Shown: piece after piece, positions 1 to 11,665 of the stretch
How the letters are laid out: each line of letters begins with the position of its first letter
How positions within the stretch are numbered: the stretch's first letter is position 1
Assembly (NCBI RefSeq): GCF_051020765.1
Contig: NC_134931.1
Location: 19,546,810 to 19,610,809 of the forward strand
Length of the DNA stretch: 64,000 nucleotides
Direction: 5' to 3'
Source: Lasioglossum baleicum
Taxonomy: Eukaryota > Arthropoda > Insecta > Hymenoptera > Halictidae
The notes under the pieces: model-generated
The model's input: the letters and a program-made list of their open reading frames with translations, nothing else
Told to the model about the DNA's origin: nothing
Database searches by the model: none
Position numbers and translations under genes: made by a program

Positions 1-1065
1 AATTTTTCGGGAACAATGGAGCTCAGACGTTTCCACCCGTCATGAAAGCCAGCTTCTTCAACGGCTTATTGCCCCTCGCGAGCATACCCTGCTTTCGAGT
101 ACGCTACTCGTGCTCGATCTGCACCATTGTTCTCCGCCGAACGATGATTCGATGTCATGCATGCGCTCCGTCGCGCTTCGCCGCCCCACACTTTCGTATT
201 CTCTCCACGACCAGCGAGGAACACGCGATCGCCCCGTTTCGACTCGTAGATTTTCCGAAGAACTATCCCGAAACGATCTTGCCCAATTCTCACGGTTCGC
301 TGAATACACTTCGGATTTCGCTAAACACATATCTACACGGGTCGCGTAAAAACAGAAAGGTCCTGGGGAATACTGAGTGCAGTTTTGAGACGATCGGCTG
401 CGCTCGCGGCTCACTTTTGTCGGGAAGTTTTGATCCGGGCCGGATTAAGAACGTAATTTGGCGATGCGCTGGGAATCTGTACGGTGGTGTTAGGCGCCCG
501 GTGAAAATCCTGAGAACCCAAGTTCTTATTCTGCAAGTTGGTGGAATTTATTTCGATTAATATTAGAAGGAAAACGAAGTAAATTAGGATGCTGGGGAAA
601 ATTGATAGAACGAGTCCTGATAAAACGCAACCAGTAGGTAATTAAATTAAAATCATTGTGTCCATCCGAATATTACTAAATTAAAGTTTACAGAGATAAA
701 ACGAGAATGAGAGAAATTTATCGATGAAATAATTAAAAATCGTTAGCAGGCAAACGAGAAAGATATTGCCGCCGTAAGTAATTTGAAGCCTTCGACCCAG
801 CCAGAAAGTATTTAATTCCCAGCCGTGCAGCTCTTAAGGCGTAACATAAAATATTCAACCCTGTCCTCTGCAGAGCTGCCGTCTGCGCCTGACGTTAAGG
901 CGGGGCGATTAGGGTACGAGACTTTGGCTACAAGCGCCTAGACGTGTGAAATAGAAATTTTCAATTCGGACAGCACGCGGTTTAATGTAGAAAATTCGAT
1001 CGCAAACCTACAACTAGAACCAATGTTCGAACAATTTATCATTAATCTGTGATACTATCCAATCC
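1..1065. other. Non-coding stretch, no gene recognised
   Basis: The open frames here (the longest is 172 codons, at 42-560 on the + strand) overlap frames on the other strand and show no domain, signal peptide or repeat I recognise. The first 550 bases are CpG-rich. From about 550 to 1065 the sequence turns AT-rich with scattered TAAT motifs. I see no tRNA, splice-flanked exon or mobile element. Confidence 0.6.
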
Positions 1066-1515
1066 TGTGATTCCAAATTCCAACAATTTTTCATAGGCAC
1101 TACCATTTTTTTTATCGAACCCATCATGTTTTTATGTCTTATAATGTTTTCCGAATGGGCTAGAACTTTTTCGCAGACTCCGACATTTTTTTCGGAAAGC
1201 CGCAGCCTGTTTAGTGATCCTATCTTTTTATGAAATTTGCATCCCTTTTATAGGTTCCACGATTTTTACCATAGGTTTTACAATTTTATAAACCCCACGA
1301 TTTTTTTCACATATTCTGGAACACTTTTATAGCCTCTAGAATTTTATTATGGGGTCGAGTATGATTTTTCCGTGACCTCCATCACTTTTTTACGAGCTCT
1401 GCAATATCTTTCGCAGGTCCTACAATTATTTCGTAGTTTCTAGAAACTTCGTGCAGCCTCCATGATTTTCTCCAAGACCCAGAATTTTTCCTAGGGCTCG
1501 AAATTTCTGTTAGAT
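1066..1515. repeat. Degenerate minisatellite, period about 17-24 bp
   Basis: Roughly twenty successive units can be laid out by eye. Each starts with a T run (TTTT to TTTTTTT) and continues with a variant of CATAGG or CGCAGG, then CTCCACGA or similar. Good examples lie at 1168-1190, 1239-1262, 1340-1390 and 1395-1480. Unit length varies, and neighbouring units share only the T run plus a few core bases, so this is an old, decayed tandem array on one strand. There is no open frame through it. It could be an intronic minisatellite or part of a larger repeat. The edges are approximate. Confidence 0.6.
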
Positions 1516-1960
1516 CGTAGACATTGCGTTCGAGGTGCTTGCGGAGTAAACTGCTCGCGGTAAGACGGTGTTCGCTAAAAATTTCGTTCGAAAAAAGCAG
1601 AGGTCTGCGGTCCGAAGCGAGGCATCAAGTATTGAAACAGGAATAATAGCGTCGAGGTTAGAAAAATTCCGGGATCAAGCGGGAATTCCTTGGTGCGACG
1701 GAATTAGGTCGGAGACGTTGCGGGACGGAAAAGCGCAGCCGGCGGGCCAGAAAAAGTGCAGGAACGTGCAGCGTGAGTTTTATGTGTCGACAGAACGGGC
1801 GCTTTCCGGTTAACCGCGGACTCGAAACCACCCCCCGACCCTCAACAACAAGTCCCGGTTACTCGGTCCACTTTCGTCCACGATCGCTGCCCCGAAACTT
1901 TTTCTTCCGCTGCCCTGGAACGATACACGCTCTCGTCCTCGTCGCTTCGCTCTCCCACTA

Positions 1961-1981
1961 TCCTCTCTCTCTCTCTCTTCA
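1961..1981 (+). repeat. CT microsatellite ending in a splice-acceptor-like CAG
   Basis: About eight CT dinucleotides run straight into TTCAG followed by GTTCGC. In form this is a strong 3' splice acceptor (long pyrimidine tract plus CAG). No convincing exon follows: the downstream frame closes within about 70 bases and codes for nothing I recognise. I read it as a microsatellite first and a possible cryptic acceptor second. Confidence 0.5.
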
Positions 1982-3136
1982 GGTTCGCGCACACATCCGC
2001 AGAGGATCCGTGAAAATGCTACGCGAATCACGGGAAACGAAGTAACGCCAAAGAGCTTTCGAGAGACGAACGGAGAGGATACCGGCACTCCACGGTATCA
2101 GGAATTCCTTTTTCTGCGACGACAGAATTTCCGCGGACCCCGACAACCGTTTCCTCTCGCTACGTCTTAATTTCTTACAACACAATGCGCCGAGAGGAAA
2201 CGCATTCACCACTGCAGCCACTCCCTAAGAAGTTTATGCGGCCGCGGCACTGTCTCGCCCCGAGTGCTCCTGCTGACGAGCTTTCCGCAGATTTTTATTG
2301 TCGTCGCTTCAACCGGGATCCCGTTTCTTCGTCGATCCCGAATTGATGCTGTCTTTATTCCCATGAAGCTGAAATTCGCGGAACAGTGCACTGGAACTCG
2401 CGAACAGCCATTCAGTTGATTTCAGAATATTTTACATATATTTTTTGATTGACCGCGTAAAGTACAATACACATTTTCAATGAAAAATATACTTAAGTTA
2501 TTGCCTAAGTGGAAGGGAAAATAACCCTGAGAGAGACAACATGCAACGTGTATTCCGATAATTCGAGTAATCCAGCCATTCAGCTATTGCAAATGCGCCC
2601 TCTCCCCCCCCAGGGGTGTTTCCAGTCCAGCAAGTAAAAGATTGCCAGCAAAATATTTTCAAAAGAACTGTGCACAAAGATCGAAGAAGGCAACAATGCC
2701 CCTTTAGTTTTCGGTCCGCACATGGCATAATCGAATCGCATCCTAACTCCATGGAGTCAAGCGATTGTCGCGCGAGCAACGCGACGCAAGTTGCTGACGG
2801 TTCGTCCAAGTCACGGTCAAAGGGTTGAATCAATCTACCCTATAAATCAATTTCTAGCGGCTTTAAAGAGTCGCTGATTGCTATTCGCGTGCAGGAGCGG
2901 CATGCAAAACGCGTTTTCCGCGGAAACGATTGTTCGAGCGTCGCGCGACCGCTCACGAGGGACATAATTCGTTTGCCAGTGGCGTACTCCCGCGGGGGGC
3001 GAAATAATATCAGAGATTATTTACTTTGGTCAGGGGAAAAGTTGCTCGAGGGCAGGGACACGGAGAAGGAGCTCGTACCGTGGCCGGGAACACAACGTTC
3101 GTTGCGGGTTTTGTCCGACTGGGCTGATGAATAATT

Positions 3137-3171
3137 AGAGGAAAGAGAGAGAGCGAGAGAGAGAGAGAGAA
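3137..3171 (+). repeat. GA microsatellite
   Basis: Imperfect (GA)n tract interrupted by AA and C. GA-rich tracts can bind GAGA-type factors in insects, but a pure microsatellite explains it equally well. Confidence 0.85.
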
Positions 3172-3346
3172 CGGGGAACGCGGCCCGTTATTGTTGCTAT
3201 CTCCGAAGTTCATAATTGATTTTGAGCGCCGCGTCTCCAGTCACCGTGACAAATTAAAATCACCGTTTCCACGGGTGCGCGATAACGCAATTATTACGTC
3301 CCTGGACAGTCGTGGGGGAGGCGGAACGCGGCTACATCGAAGATCG

Positions 3347-3347
3347 C

Positions 3348-3387
<40 letters not shown>
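3347..3387 (+). repeat. GA microsatellite
   Basis: Nearly perfect (GA)n tract of about 40 bases with one AA interruption, only 175 bases from the previous GA tract. It drives a spurious Arg-Glu repeat in the overlapping open frames, which are therefore not evidence of a protein. Confidence 0.9.
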
Positions 3388-3389
<2 letters not shown>

Positions 3390-6300
3390 GCACCACGCCG
3401 ACTAATTACGAATTTCATTTTCCCGTCGCGGATATTACTTACCGAACGCTTCATTAAGGATTTTATGGCGCCGGCTGTAAATACTTTTTGCCCCAGCGGA
3501 ATGGAATCAATCGCGAGCGCAGTGCGAACCGTCGACTCACGACCAGACGATAGAAAATGTGCAAAACGGCGCTGTTACCATATTGAACCTCCGGTTTATG
3601 ATTACACTTCCGTGAATCTAGGCGCGCAATTTACCGGAACATAGTTAAATCAATTTTATACACTTTTGTTGTTTAACGTCGAAGAAAATGCTGCAATCAC
3701 GTATACATCCTGTCACAAATGCATAAAATCGGCAGTGTATTTGTCAATTATCCGGTCCTCCGAGTGATTGGATGTCAATATTCAGTAGAGATTCTCCCAG
3801 ACTTCGATCGAACTGAACAGTAGCGATTTGAGGAATATTAAGCGACCGATCAATGCCAACCTCCCCTTCTCCACGGTGACAGTGGCGTCGTTTATGTCAA
3901 TTTCATTCTTGCTCGAAACTCCCTGTAATTTTTCAGCGGGACGCGGAAGCCGGAGCACCGAGTGGCGACCAAATAGCAGGGGTTGCGTTTCAAAGGCTTC
4001 CAGCAACAATTTGTTTGATTCCGACTGCAGCTTAGGATAGAGTAGCTCAAGAAATACTGCCTGGAAGATATTATACCTCCTGCACTCTATTCAAGCTGTC
4101 CGGTAACGAATGTCGACTGCCAAAGTCGATGCCCGTGGACTGCTATAGAGAAAATTGGTGTGCAAATATCGAGTGGAGCGTGGCATTATGGAAATAGAAG
4201 AATTGTTGGTTAGAGTCTAACGATTCGTAAGATACACTTCGAGTGAAAATTGCTGGACGAAAACAGTCGGGGCGAAATCGGTAGTTGGTATCGATTGCTG
4301 GCCTCGAATACATAACTGCTTCTAGGTAAAAAATTAGACTAGAGAATAGAAATTTGCCAAGGTAGAAGAGTGTAGGGACTATTAATAATATTATTGCAGA
4401 CAGTCCTGTCAGATTTGGAATGCAATGAAAATTCTTGCAATGGGAAAATCGCGTTTAACACGTGATTACCAATTATTTAGTAGTTTAAATCGGGACTAAT
4501 GGAATTAGAGAATTACCTTCAGTAAGGTAATTTCATATCTTTCTGCAACATCCACCCAAGTTGAAAAGTAACCAGAAATCTATTAAAAGGTTTTTGATCA
4601 ATTGCAATTATGCCCACGTTTTAACCCCCATTAATAACTCCCGCGTAACCGCTTCGAAGTATCCCCTAGACACTGTCCATTCGCACGAAACTCCATCGAG
4701 GGGGTCCGAAACTTACGGGCTATTTGCATGCGAGAACGGATCCGCAGTCGCTCGTCCAGAATCCTTCGATTCGTCACGCCAACCCCAACTTCACGTCCCA
4801 TTTGTAATTCACGAAGAATCCTCGCTGGTTGCAAATCGTCGATGTATCGACCTGGTTCTTCCAGTTATGTTAATAATTCGCTGGAGCAACGGACTCGAGC
4901 CGGCTGCACACTGTGTTTGGAACTGCATCCCTAGCTTCGAAACAGCAATCGAACATACATTGATTCTGATGTAATGTTAAAGTAAAAAATTAATAGGAGA
5001 TTATTATAAATACAATGAGTAGGTATAATGATAAAGAAATAGAAATGTAAATGTATCAATTGATTTCAAAAAGCTCTCTTCAAGAAGAATTACAGTTTTA
5101 CTGGTTGCCGTTATGTTTTTCATTTTAACGCCGCAACAAAGGAAGTCGAGTTTGAGGCCACGAGGGTTTCGCGAATGCTATGATCCGCAAAGTTGCGTGC
5201 GGGGGTGTCAGACAGCGTTTGCACCTGCGAAACCCTGTCTCGCATATCGAAACCTACGCGTGATTCCTCGTCGCACGCACTTACGTACAACGTCGACAAA
5301 AAGTTCGCAAGCTTCCGTCTCTTGCCATTCGTATTCTGAATTATTCATTTGCCTTCTTATTACCGTCTTTATTCAGAATACTTCGAGACTAATTCGATAC
5401 ATATTAAGATTACGCATGCTAAGTGATGTTTCGCAACCATTAGCGTATAATGTACATAATGGTACTTCAAGCTGAAGCAAATTAAAAATAAGAGTGCAAG
5501 CGTACTTGGCTCCTAACGGCATTTCGAAGGAAATGGTACTTTGATGCACCTTTAGGATACTGGGGATTAAACGGAGAGAACGTGATTGGACTGCGAATCT
5601 TTATGCGAATTTGCGTTCGCGAGGACTAATTGAGGAAGCGAAGAATTCCAGATACACAAATAAATGATTTCGATGAATGTTGCATCAGGAGGAATATTAA
5701 ACTTGTATTCAATTTTCTTGAACTTTTATTGTATGACTTCAGTAACATTTGCGATGATTGCTTGGAAGTCCGCGATATAATTATGAAGTTTCACCGGTTG
5801 GTAAGATTTTTAAAGCATCGTGGATTTAATGTGAAAATAACTGTGCGACATTAAGCGACTGCGAGAAATGTTTTCAATTTAGTTTTTGATCGAAGAGATT
5901 CTATATAAAATTGCAGTTGAAGGAGTTAAACACAAGAAAAACAAACTGTAAATGATTGTAAGTGTCGTGCACTCGAGCACTATCAAAATTGAATTCGTTT
6001 AAGTGATGCAGGATTGTGGCCATGGTATAATCGCGAATAAAGAAATTTATTCAATTTCCACGAAAAGCCGCTGAATAATTTCAACAAATATGGAACAAAA
6101 GATCAGAAGTCAGTCATTCGAGCGTCAGCAGTAAACCTTCTGTTAAAGGTATCGTTTGAAGGCCGGAAATCCCCTCGCTCCGAAACTTTCTAGCGCCAGT
6201 GTACGTGTCCACGTGCAATCGTGGCTGGGGTAATAGCATATAATTAGGGTCCCGGGCGGTCCAGCTCCTAAGCCTACAATTTTCGTTAGTGGCTTAGACA

Positions 6301-6477
6301 GGTGTGGCGCGTGTGTGGGTGCCCAGGTTCCGCCCCAATCCGGCCTGTTTCCCCCTTAGAGAAGGAGGAAGAGGGTTTCCGAGGCAATCCTATCCTCGCG
6401 CGTGGCGCTCGAGTGTCCGCCTCAGATTGTCAGGTTGATCGCTTAATCGCCGGCTGGCAACGATTACCAGAGAGAGA

Positions 6478-6496
6478 GGGGGGGGGAGGGAGAGGG
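6478..6496 (+). other. G-rich tract, potential G-quadruplex
   Basis: Nine consecutive G are followed by AGGG and AGAGGG. This gives at least four G3 runs with 1-3 base loops, which fits the usual G-quadruplex pattern on the + strand. It sits at the end of a GA-rich stretch. Function is unknown. Confidence 0.6.
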
Positions 6497-9400
6497 AGAC
6501 CGGTGGAAATAAGTTAATTTTTCGCAGCCAGGTAAATTGGTTTCGGTGTTTGTACGTGAGACGTAAACCGCCGCCGCCACAACACCGGGTTCCCCGGGGC
6601 TATAATTTCGCCCGCGGAACGACCGGGACTAGGCTGGCTGATACGTTCTCGCCGAGTGATGATAAGTATGATAAAGATGGAGCCGAGGATCTTGATAATT
6701 CGAACGGGGTGCAACTTCCTTCGGAAGATGGTACCGGCCCGATAACGTTGACGTCTTCTTCGGCGAGCCCGCCAACCACTTTATCGTAAATCGCGAGTTC
6801 CCCGGAGTCGCGAACAACCGGCGCGAGGGGGCCTCTTTTTTCGGAAACGAACCATCGAAAACAAGCGCGACCAGGTTCCCCGAGATCCATCTATTTCGAG
6901 TCGACGAGTGGAAAAGTTTTAAGTTCCCGGACGACGACGAGCCAGACCGCCTCCGGGAAATAAAGGGCCCGGGGGCGAGGGAGGTCGCTTCGTCGTCGCA
7001 CCGCGAAGAAAGGGGTCGGTGAAAGTTTTGTGCCCTCGACAGGAAGGCTGGATGCACCCGTAAAAAGCATCAGCAGGCCGGAAGTCGAGACAAAGCCAGA
7101 CTTCCACGCCAGCGACCGACCTGTGTACACCTTCCTTTGCCGACTGTTATTAATGGGCCTATTCCGGAAATTAAGCTGCCGGATAAGAAGGTGACGCGCT
7201 GCCCAGAGGGGAAGTGTTGATCCCCGAAATGGGCCGAACTTTGCCGCTTTCCCCGAAAAATTTCTCGGAGAAAACTCTGGCTGAAGCGTTAGGTCGTGGT
7301 AACCGAGTCGTGAGTTTCTCGAAAATGTGAGATTTTCATTCGAGTTTCATTATTGGTCAACGAAGTTCTGAATTAAAAAACTTCTGCTTCGTTTGGAGCT
7401 TCTAATCCTTCGGTATCAAACGTTGCCGGACCTTCGTCGTCTTTGTCATTTTCAACTTGTCAATTTCGCGGCGTTCTGACGAGTTCTGCGGTCAGCACAT
7501 GTAAACACGCAATTTATGCAACAATTCATTTACATTTAAATTTATTTAAATGCTTCCGTTTTACACAGTCGATACGAATCTCGCAAAGCGATTGTCAGAA
7601 AGCAGTTGCGCGGTGTTTTTTTTTCACGAATTTATAAATAAATTCGTACGGAATTGAATTTTCACGCTTTACGTTTTTACGACTCGGTGTTACCTTCTGT
7701 CTCGGTCGAGTTTAACGAGTTACATGCATAAAAAAAAGGAGGAAACCGCGTCGATCGTCGTTAAAAAAAACAGAGAGGAATGAAAAGTTTCAGTAAATAA
7801 CGCGACACGCGAAAATATATCGGAGGGATGTTAAAGGGCAATCGAAAACGCTGTACATATCTGTCTGCCCTCCCGAGTTCGAAACTTATCCTACCTTCGT
7901 GCATATAAAATACTTCTTATCTGAACGCATTAGCTCAGCAGCGAGACCCGCTGAATAACAATGGCGGGGCATTACGGTTTCCGAGACCGAAGCTTATCCG
8001 CAATACTATCTGGATATACACGGAGGCCGGCTGGGGCGCTGTTCTTTTTCTCGCCGTTTCCCCCGGATACGACTGTATCGAAAAATAGATTGGCAACGCC
8101 CTGTCAAATTTAACTGTGCCATTTAAATATGAAAACCCGTTGTCAAGCCTTTTAATACTCCACCGGTATTCGACGATTTACGCTCGGCCGTGCGCGATGG
8201 AAATCCTCGAACGCTTCATTTCTCGATAATAGTAGACCGAAGCGCAATTTATAACTCTCAATTGGTAAAATCCACTTAAAATATGTTACATAATGAACGC
8301 GATTTAATGGACACCGGAATGATTAAATTTTTTATCTTCCGATCGATATCTCCGGAATTATTGTCACGCTGTGCTCATGCAGCAGAGAATTCGGACTCGA
8401 AATTCTGCCGAAAGATGATTAAAGATTAAATGACGTCATATAACACGTAATTGAAATGTATTCTGCATTCTATTGTACCGTAGACTGCGCATTTTATGCA
8501 AAAAAGATTCCAAAGAATATTATTTTTAGTGAAACTATTAATGAAATAACCACATATGGAAAATAATTTCTTTTTCTCTTAATGTGTACTCAAAACTTAG
8601 GAGAAATCCATGAAACAGAATTGGAATTGAAGAAGTAGAATTGGTTGATCATGATCAGACGTGTCCACCGAATTTAACCACCGAATTTTCATGCTGAATT
8701 TTCTGGGAAACGTAGTCGTGTCACTTGAAAAATTTCATAGATTTCTGTTTTTGACACTCCATATTTGCCTACAGTTTTAAGCATTACAGGCCCTTATCAT
8801 CGGACCCAAGGTATGTCTAAATAAACGTGCAAAAATGCTTGCTCGTGAAAACCGCCGGTTTTCGTATAATATTACTTTCATCCGCGAAATTAGGATAGCG
8901 TCTCGAGAAGCGGACGGGTAAAGGAAGAGCAATTTTCGTCGAAGAAACGCATCGTTCTTGCACGGTTTTCCCATTGGTGCAGGATCCCCAGGTTTGTTCG
9001 GGCACGCCGCCGCGCCGCGCGCCGGCTTGCTTTCACGTGCACGCTCGACCAACCAGGCTCGTAACAACTCCATCTCATACGCGTCATATCAATTTGTCTC
9101 CGCGATGGTCTTGACAAATATTGCAGATGCCTGTTTTCCGATGGCCTCCGCCTGTCGCCCTCCGTCGCGCGGCAACGAAATTGCTCGGGAGAAGAGAAGG
9201 CAGGCAGGAGGAGAACAGGGAGCGATATCCGCTCAGGCTGCAAGACGTTCTTATTGTTTTAAGGTAGACAGGTTTATTTACTGCCCGAATAACCACGGAA
9301 AGCGTCGCGACCCATTCTCTCGTAGCCAGTATCAAATTGCTCGGCGAGCGAAGTCGACGTTGCGCTGCGCATTTCTTTTCGCGGCGGGGATTTCATTTCT

Positions 9401-10312
9401 GTCTAGATTTACTCGACTGATCGCGGGGGGGCCAGCGATACAAACAACAACGATAGAGCGAGTTAGACGAGGACAGAGAAAGGATGGGAGGCCCGCGAGA
9501 ATTTCCTACCTTTGCCGGCGGACCGGCATTTTTGTATTCACGGCAATACGTTCAAAGAGGAATTTCATAGGAAGAAGAACGAGCTTTCATCGTTCCTATG
9601 CAAAGCGCTCCGTCGTATGAAAGATTTGCTGGGACATCTTGCAGCACAGGCGACCCGCCCCGACCACCCCCTCGTCAGACTGACCAGCCTCTCTTCTATT
9701 CTATTATGACCCAGACATTGTATTGAAAATCGTCGTCGGAGGTCGCGAGCTTCGGGCCAATCTCTCCAAGAATTTTCCTGTTTCCGCTGCTCGCAAACTC
9801 GACGAGATGCGAGCAGTTTTCCTTGATATGTTTAAATTACTTTAACAAGATCCACGTAGCTTTTTCTCGGGATACCTTGAAAGGAGCACGTCTCTTTAAC
9901 ATTTCATCTCAACATACATATCAAAAGTTGCATTGTCTACTATAAAAATCAGCAATATAATATAAAATATTCCAAACTATGGTACTCGAAAATTGAAACC
10001 AATCTTTCTGCTCTTTCCTAAACATTATTTTCTCACAGTCATATTTTTGCACATCGTTATTGCGGCCAAGTTTCCGCAGTAGTTCACGAGTGTGTAGGTC
10101 AAGTGACAGATTCGCCATGGTTTCGGTAAACAGGGTAAATTTACCGCGCTACTTCAGACGGATAAACATTCTTGCGTGGCGGAGCAAGGGGTGGCGGATG
10201 AAAAAGCGGTCGAAGAGTCGGAGAGACAATCGCTGCGCAAATAAAAAGCGAATTTAAAATAGAAAATAAATCTCTCCGCGAGCGGTCTCACCGACTGTAG
10301 AAGTGGCGACTG

Positions 10313-10370
10313 AAGAGAGAGCGAGAGATAATGAGAGCGAGAGAGGGAGAGAGAGAAAGAGAGAAAGAGG
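10313..10370 (+). repeat. Imperfect GA microsatellite
   Basis: A 58-base purine run dominated by GA, interrupted by GC, TAAT and GGG. Frames through it read as Arg/Glu or Ser/Leu repeats and should be ignored as coding evidence. Confidence 0.85.
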
Positions 10371-11269
10371 AAGCCGGTGGAACGTTATTTTCTGAAAAAC
10401 TATCGTAACCCATAAGAAGCGTATACTACATATGTATTGTATATACCAGGCGAGCAGGCCGAACTTCTTATTCCCCGACCACTCGTCGACTTTGGTGCTT
10501 TCGCGTTGTTGCAAAACTTTTTTATTTATGAAATTCTTACTACGGGAAATTACCGCCGCCGTAGCCCCGGGAGTCCGCGACACTCTTGTTTTCCGCGGGA
10601 TCTTCCTCTTCCTGCAGTTTCTTCGGGACAAAGGTACGAATCAAGAGTAAGGTGAATCCTTGCTGCAATTTCGCGCGACCAAACAAAACAGCATCCCGAA
10701 CAGAACCGCATTGTCGAAGCATAATTGCGTTACTGCGAAAACTGCATTTCACGAATGAACATTGCCTGTGGAAAAAGAACTACATCGCTGTAGAAAGGCA
10801 AATTTTAGGAATACGCGATTTTAGATCATGTCTACGATGTTATTAATCGCGCATATCAATTTCAGAATTGTTCACAATGTTTTGACAATGAATGTTCACA
10901 ATGAGATTCACTCGATGTTAGAAATGATCAAGCGAACAGATAACAACGTGAGCATTTTATAATTAACAATGTACAATTTTGAACAAGCTCCACGTTCAGC
11001 AAATGAATTTTGCCACCCATTTAGCTCCCACTAGAATCCAGTACGAGACGCTAGCTTCCAGAAGAGAAGAGTCGAATGGGAAGAAAGGGGGGCCCGAATT
11101 GAATGAAGAAAAACGCGTTGAAAAGCGTTCGAAGAAAGAAGTCAGCGATAATGAAATCGTCATTGGTTTCATCAGCACGCAGTATATCGTTGATCCGCCA
11201 TTTAGGTCAGAATCATTAAGGATTGCCATTCGTTGCGACTCGAAAACACTGGCCGCGCATATACGGTGC

Positions 11270-11665
11270 CGTGACCCGTTCCCGTTTTTTCTCTTTTCCC
11301 CCGCATTGGTTACGGTTTTCTGTTCCCGGGTCAATACCTTTCCGGCCCCAATTATTTCCCGGCCGAGTGCCGGAAAAACTTGAAGGCTCCATTGAATCGT
11401 ATCCGCTTTTCCTTCTCCGTTCTCCGTCCTCCGTTTCTCCACGGTCTACGCGCCTCTTATCGTCGGTCCACTTTCTCCCGGGGTCCACCCCTCGCACACC
11501 CGAACGTGTGTTTGCGTCTGTGTTTCGTTTCGCCCAGGCTCCCCCGGGGATGTCACCCTTCCGATTTCCACCCCCGGTTCCACTCTCCGATTCCCTCTTT
11601 GTCTTTCCCTTTGACTGGCTCTGCTAGCGTTTCCAGCCAGTCCACTCGACCTCTAGGCGAGCCGA
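11270..11665 (+). other. Pyrimidine-rich block (~400 bp)
   Basis: The + strand is dominated by C and T, with many TTCC, CTCC and CCCC clusters. The low number of purine-rich stop codons leaves several overlapping frames open on both strands (up to 148 codons), none with a recognisable domain. It may be a purine/pyrimidine skewed block of intronic origin or a decayed simple repeat. Confidence 0.5.

Larger units (their letters stand above)
1516..6300. other. Non-coding stretch with GA tracts
   Basis: No coding exon is recognised. The block has CpG-rich parts (1.5-3.6 kb) and AT-rich parts (4.0-6.1 kb). A pyrimidine run ending TTCAG at 1963-1981 resembles a 3' splice site but is part of a CT microsatellite. 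Open frames stay at or below 137 codons and are not conserved-looking. Simple repeats are listed separately. Confidence 0.6.
6301..11269. other. Non-coding stretch, CpG-rich then AT-rich
   Basis: The parts at 6.3-7.3 kb and 8.9-9.7 kb are CpG-rich, and 7.4-8.8 kb is AT-rich. Frames of 220 codons (+ strand, 8958-9620) and 142 codons (- strand, 6629-7057) exist only where stop codons are rare because of GC content. Neither shows a recognisable domain, and both are shadowed by overlapping frames on the other strand. No RNA gene was found. Confidence 0.55.

Noticed and set aside
3347..3387. Arg-Glu repeat proteins encoded across GA tracts (also at 14603 and 54690)
   Set aside because: Direct translation of microsatellites, not protein-coding evidence.
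8958..9620. 220-codon + strand frame
   Set aside because: Overlapped by minus-strand frames, low-complexity Arg/Ser/Ala content, no domain, no splice or promoter support.
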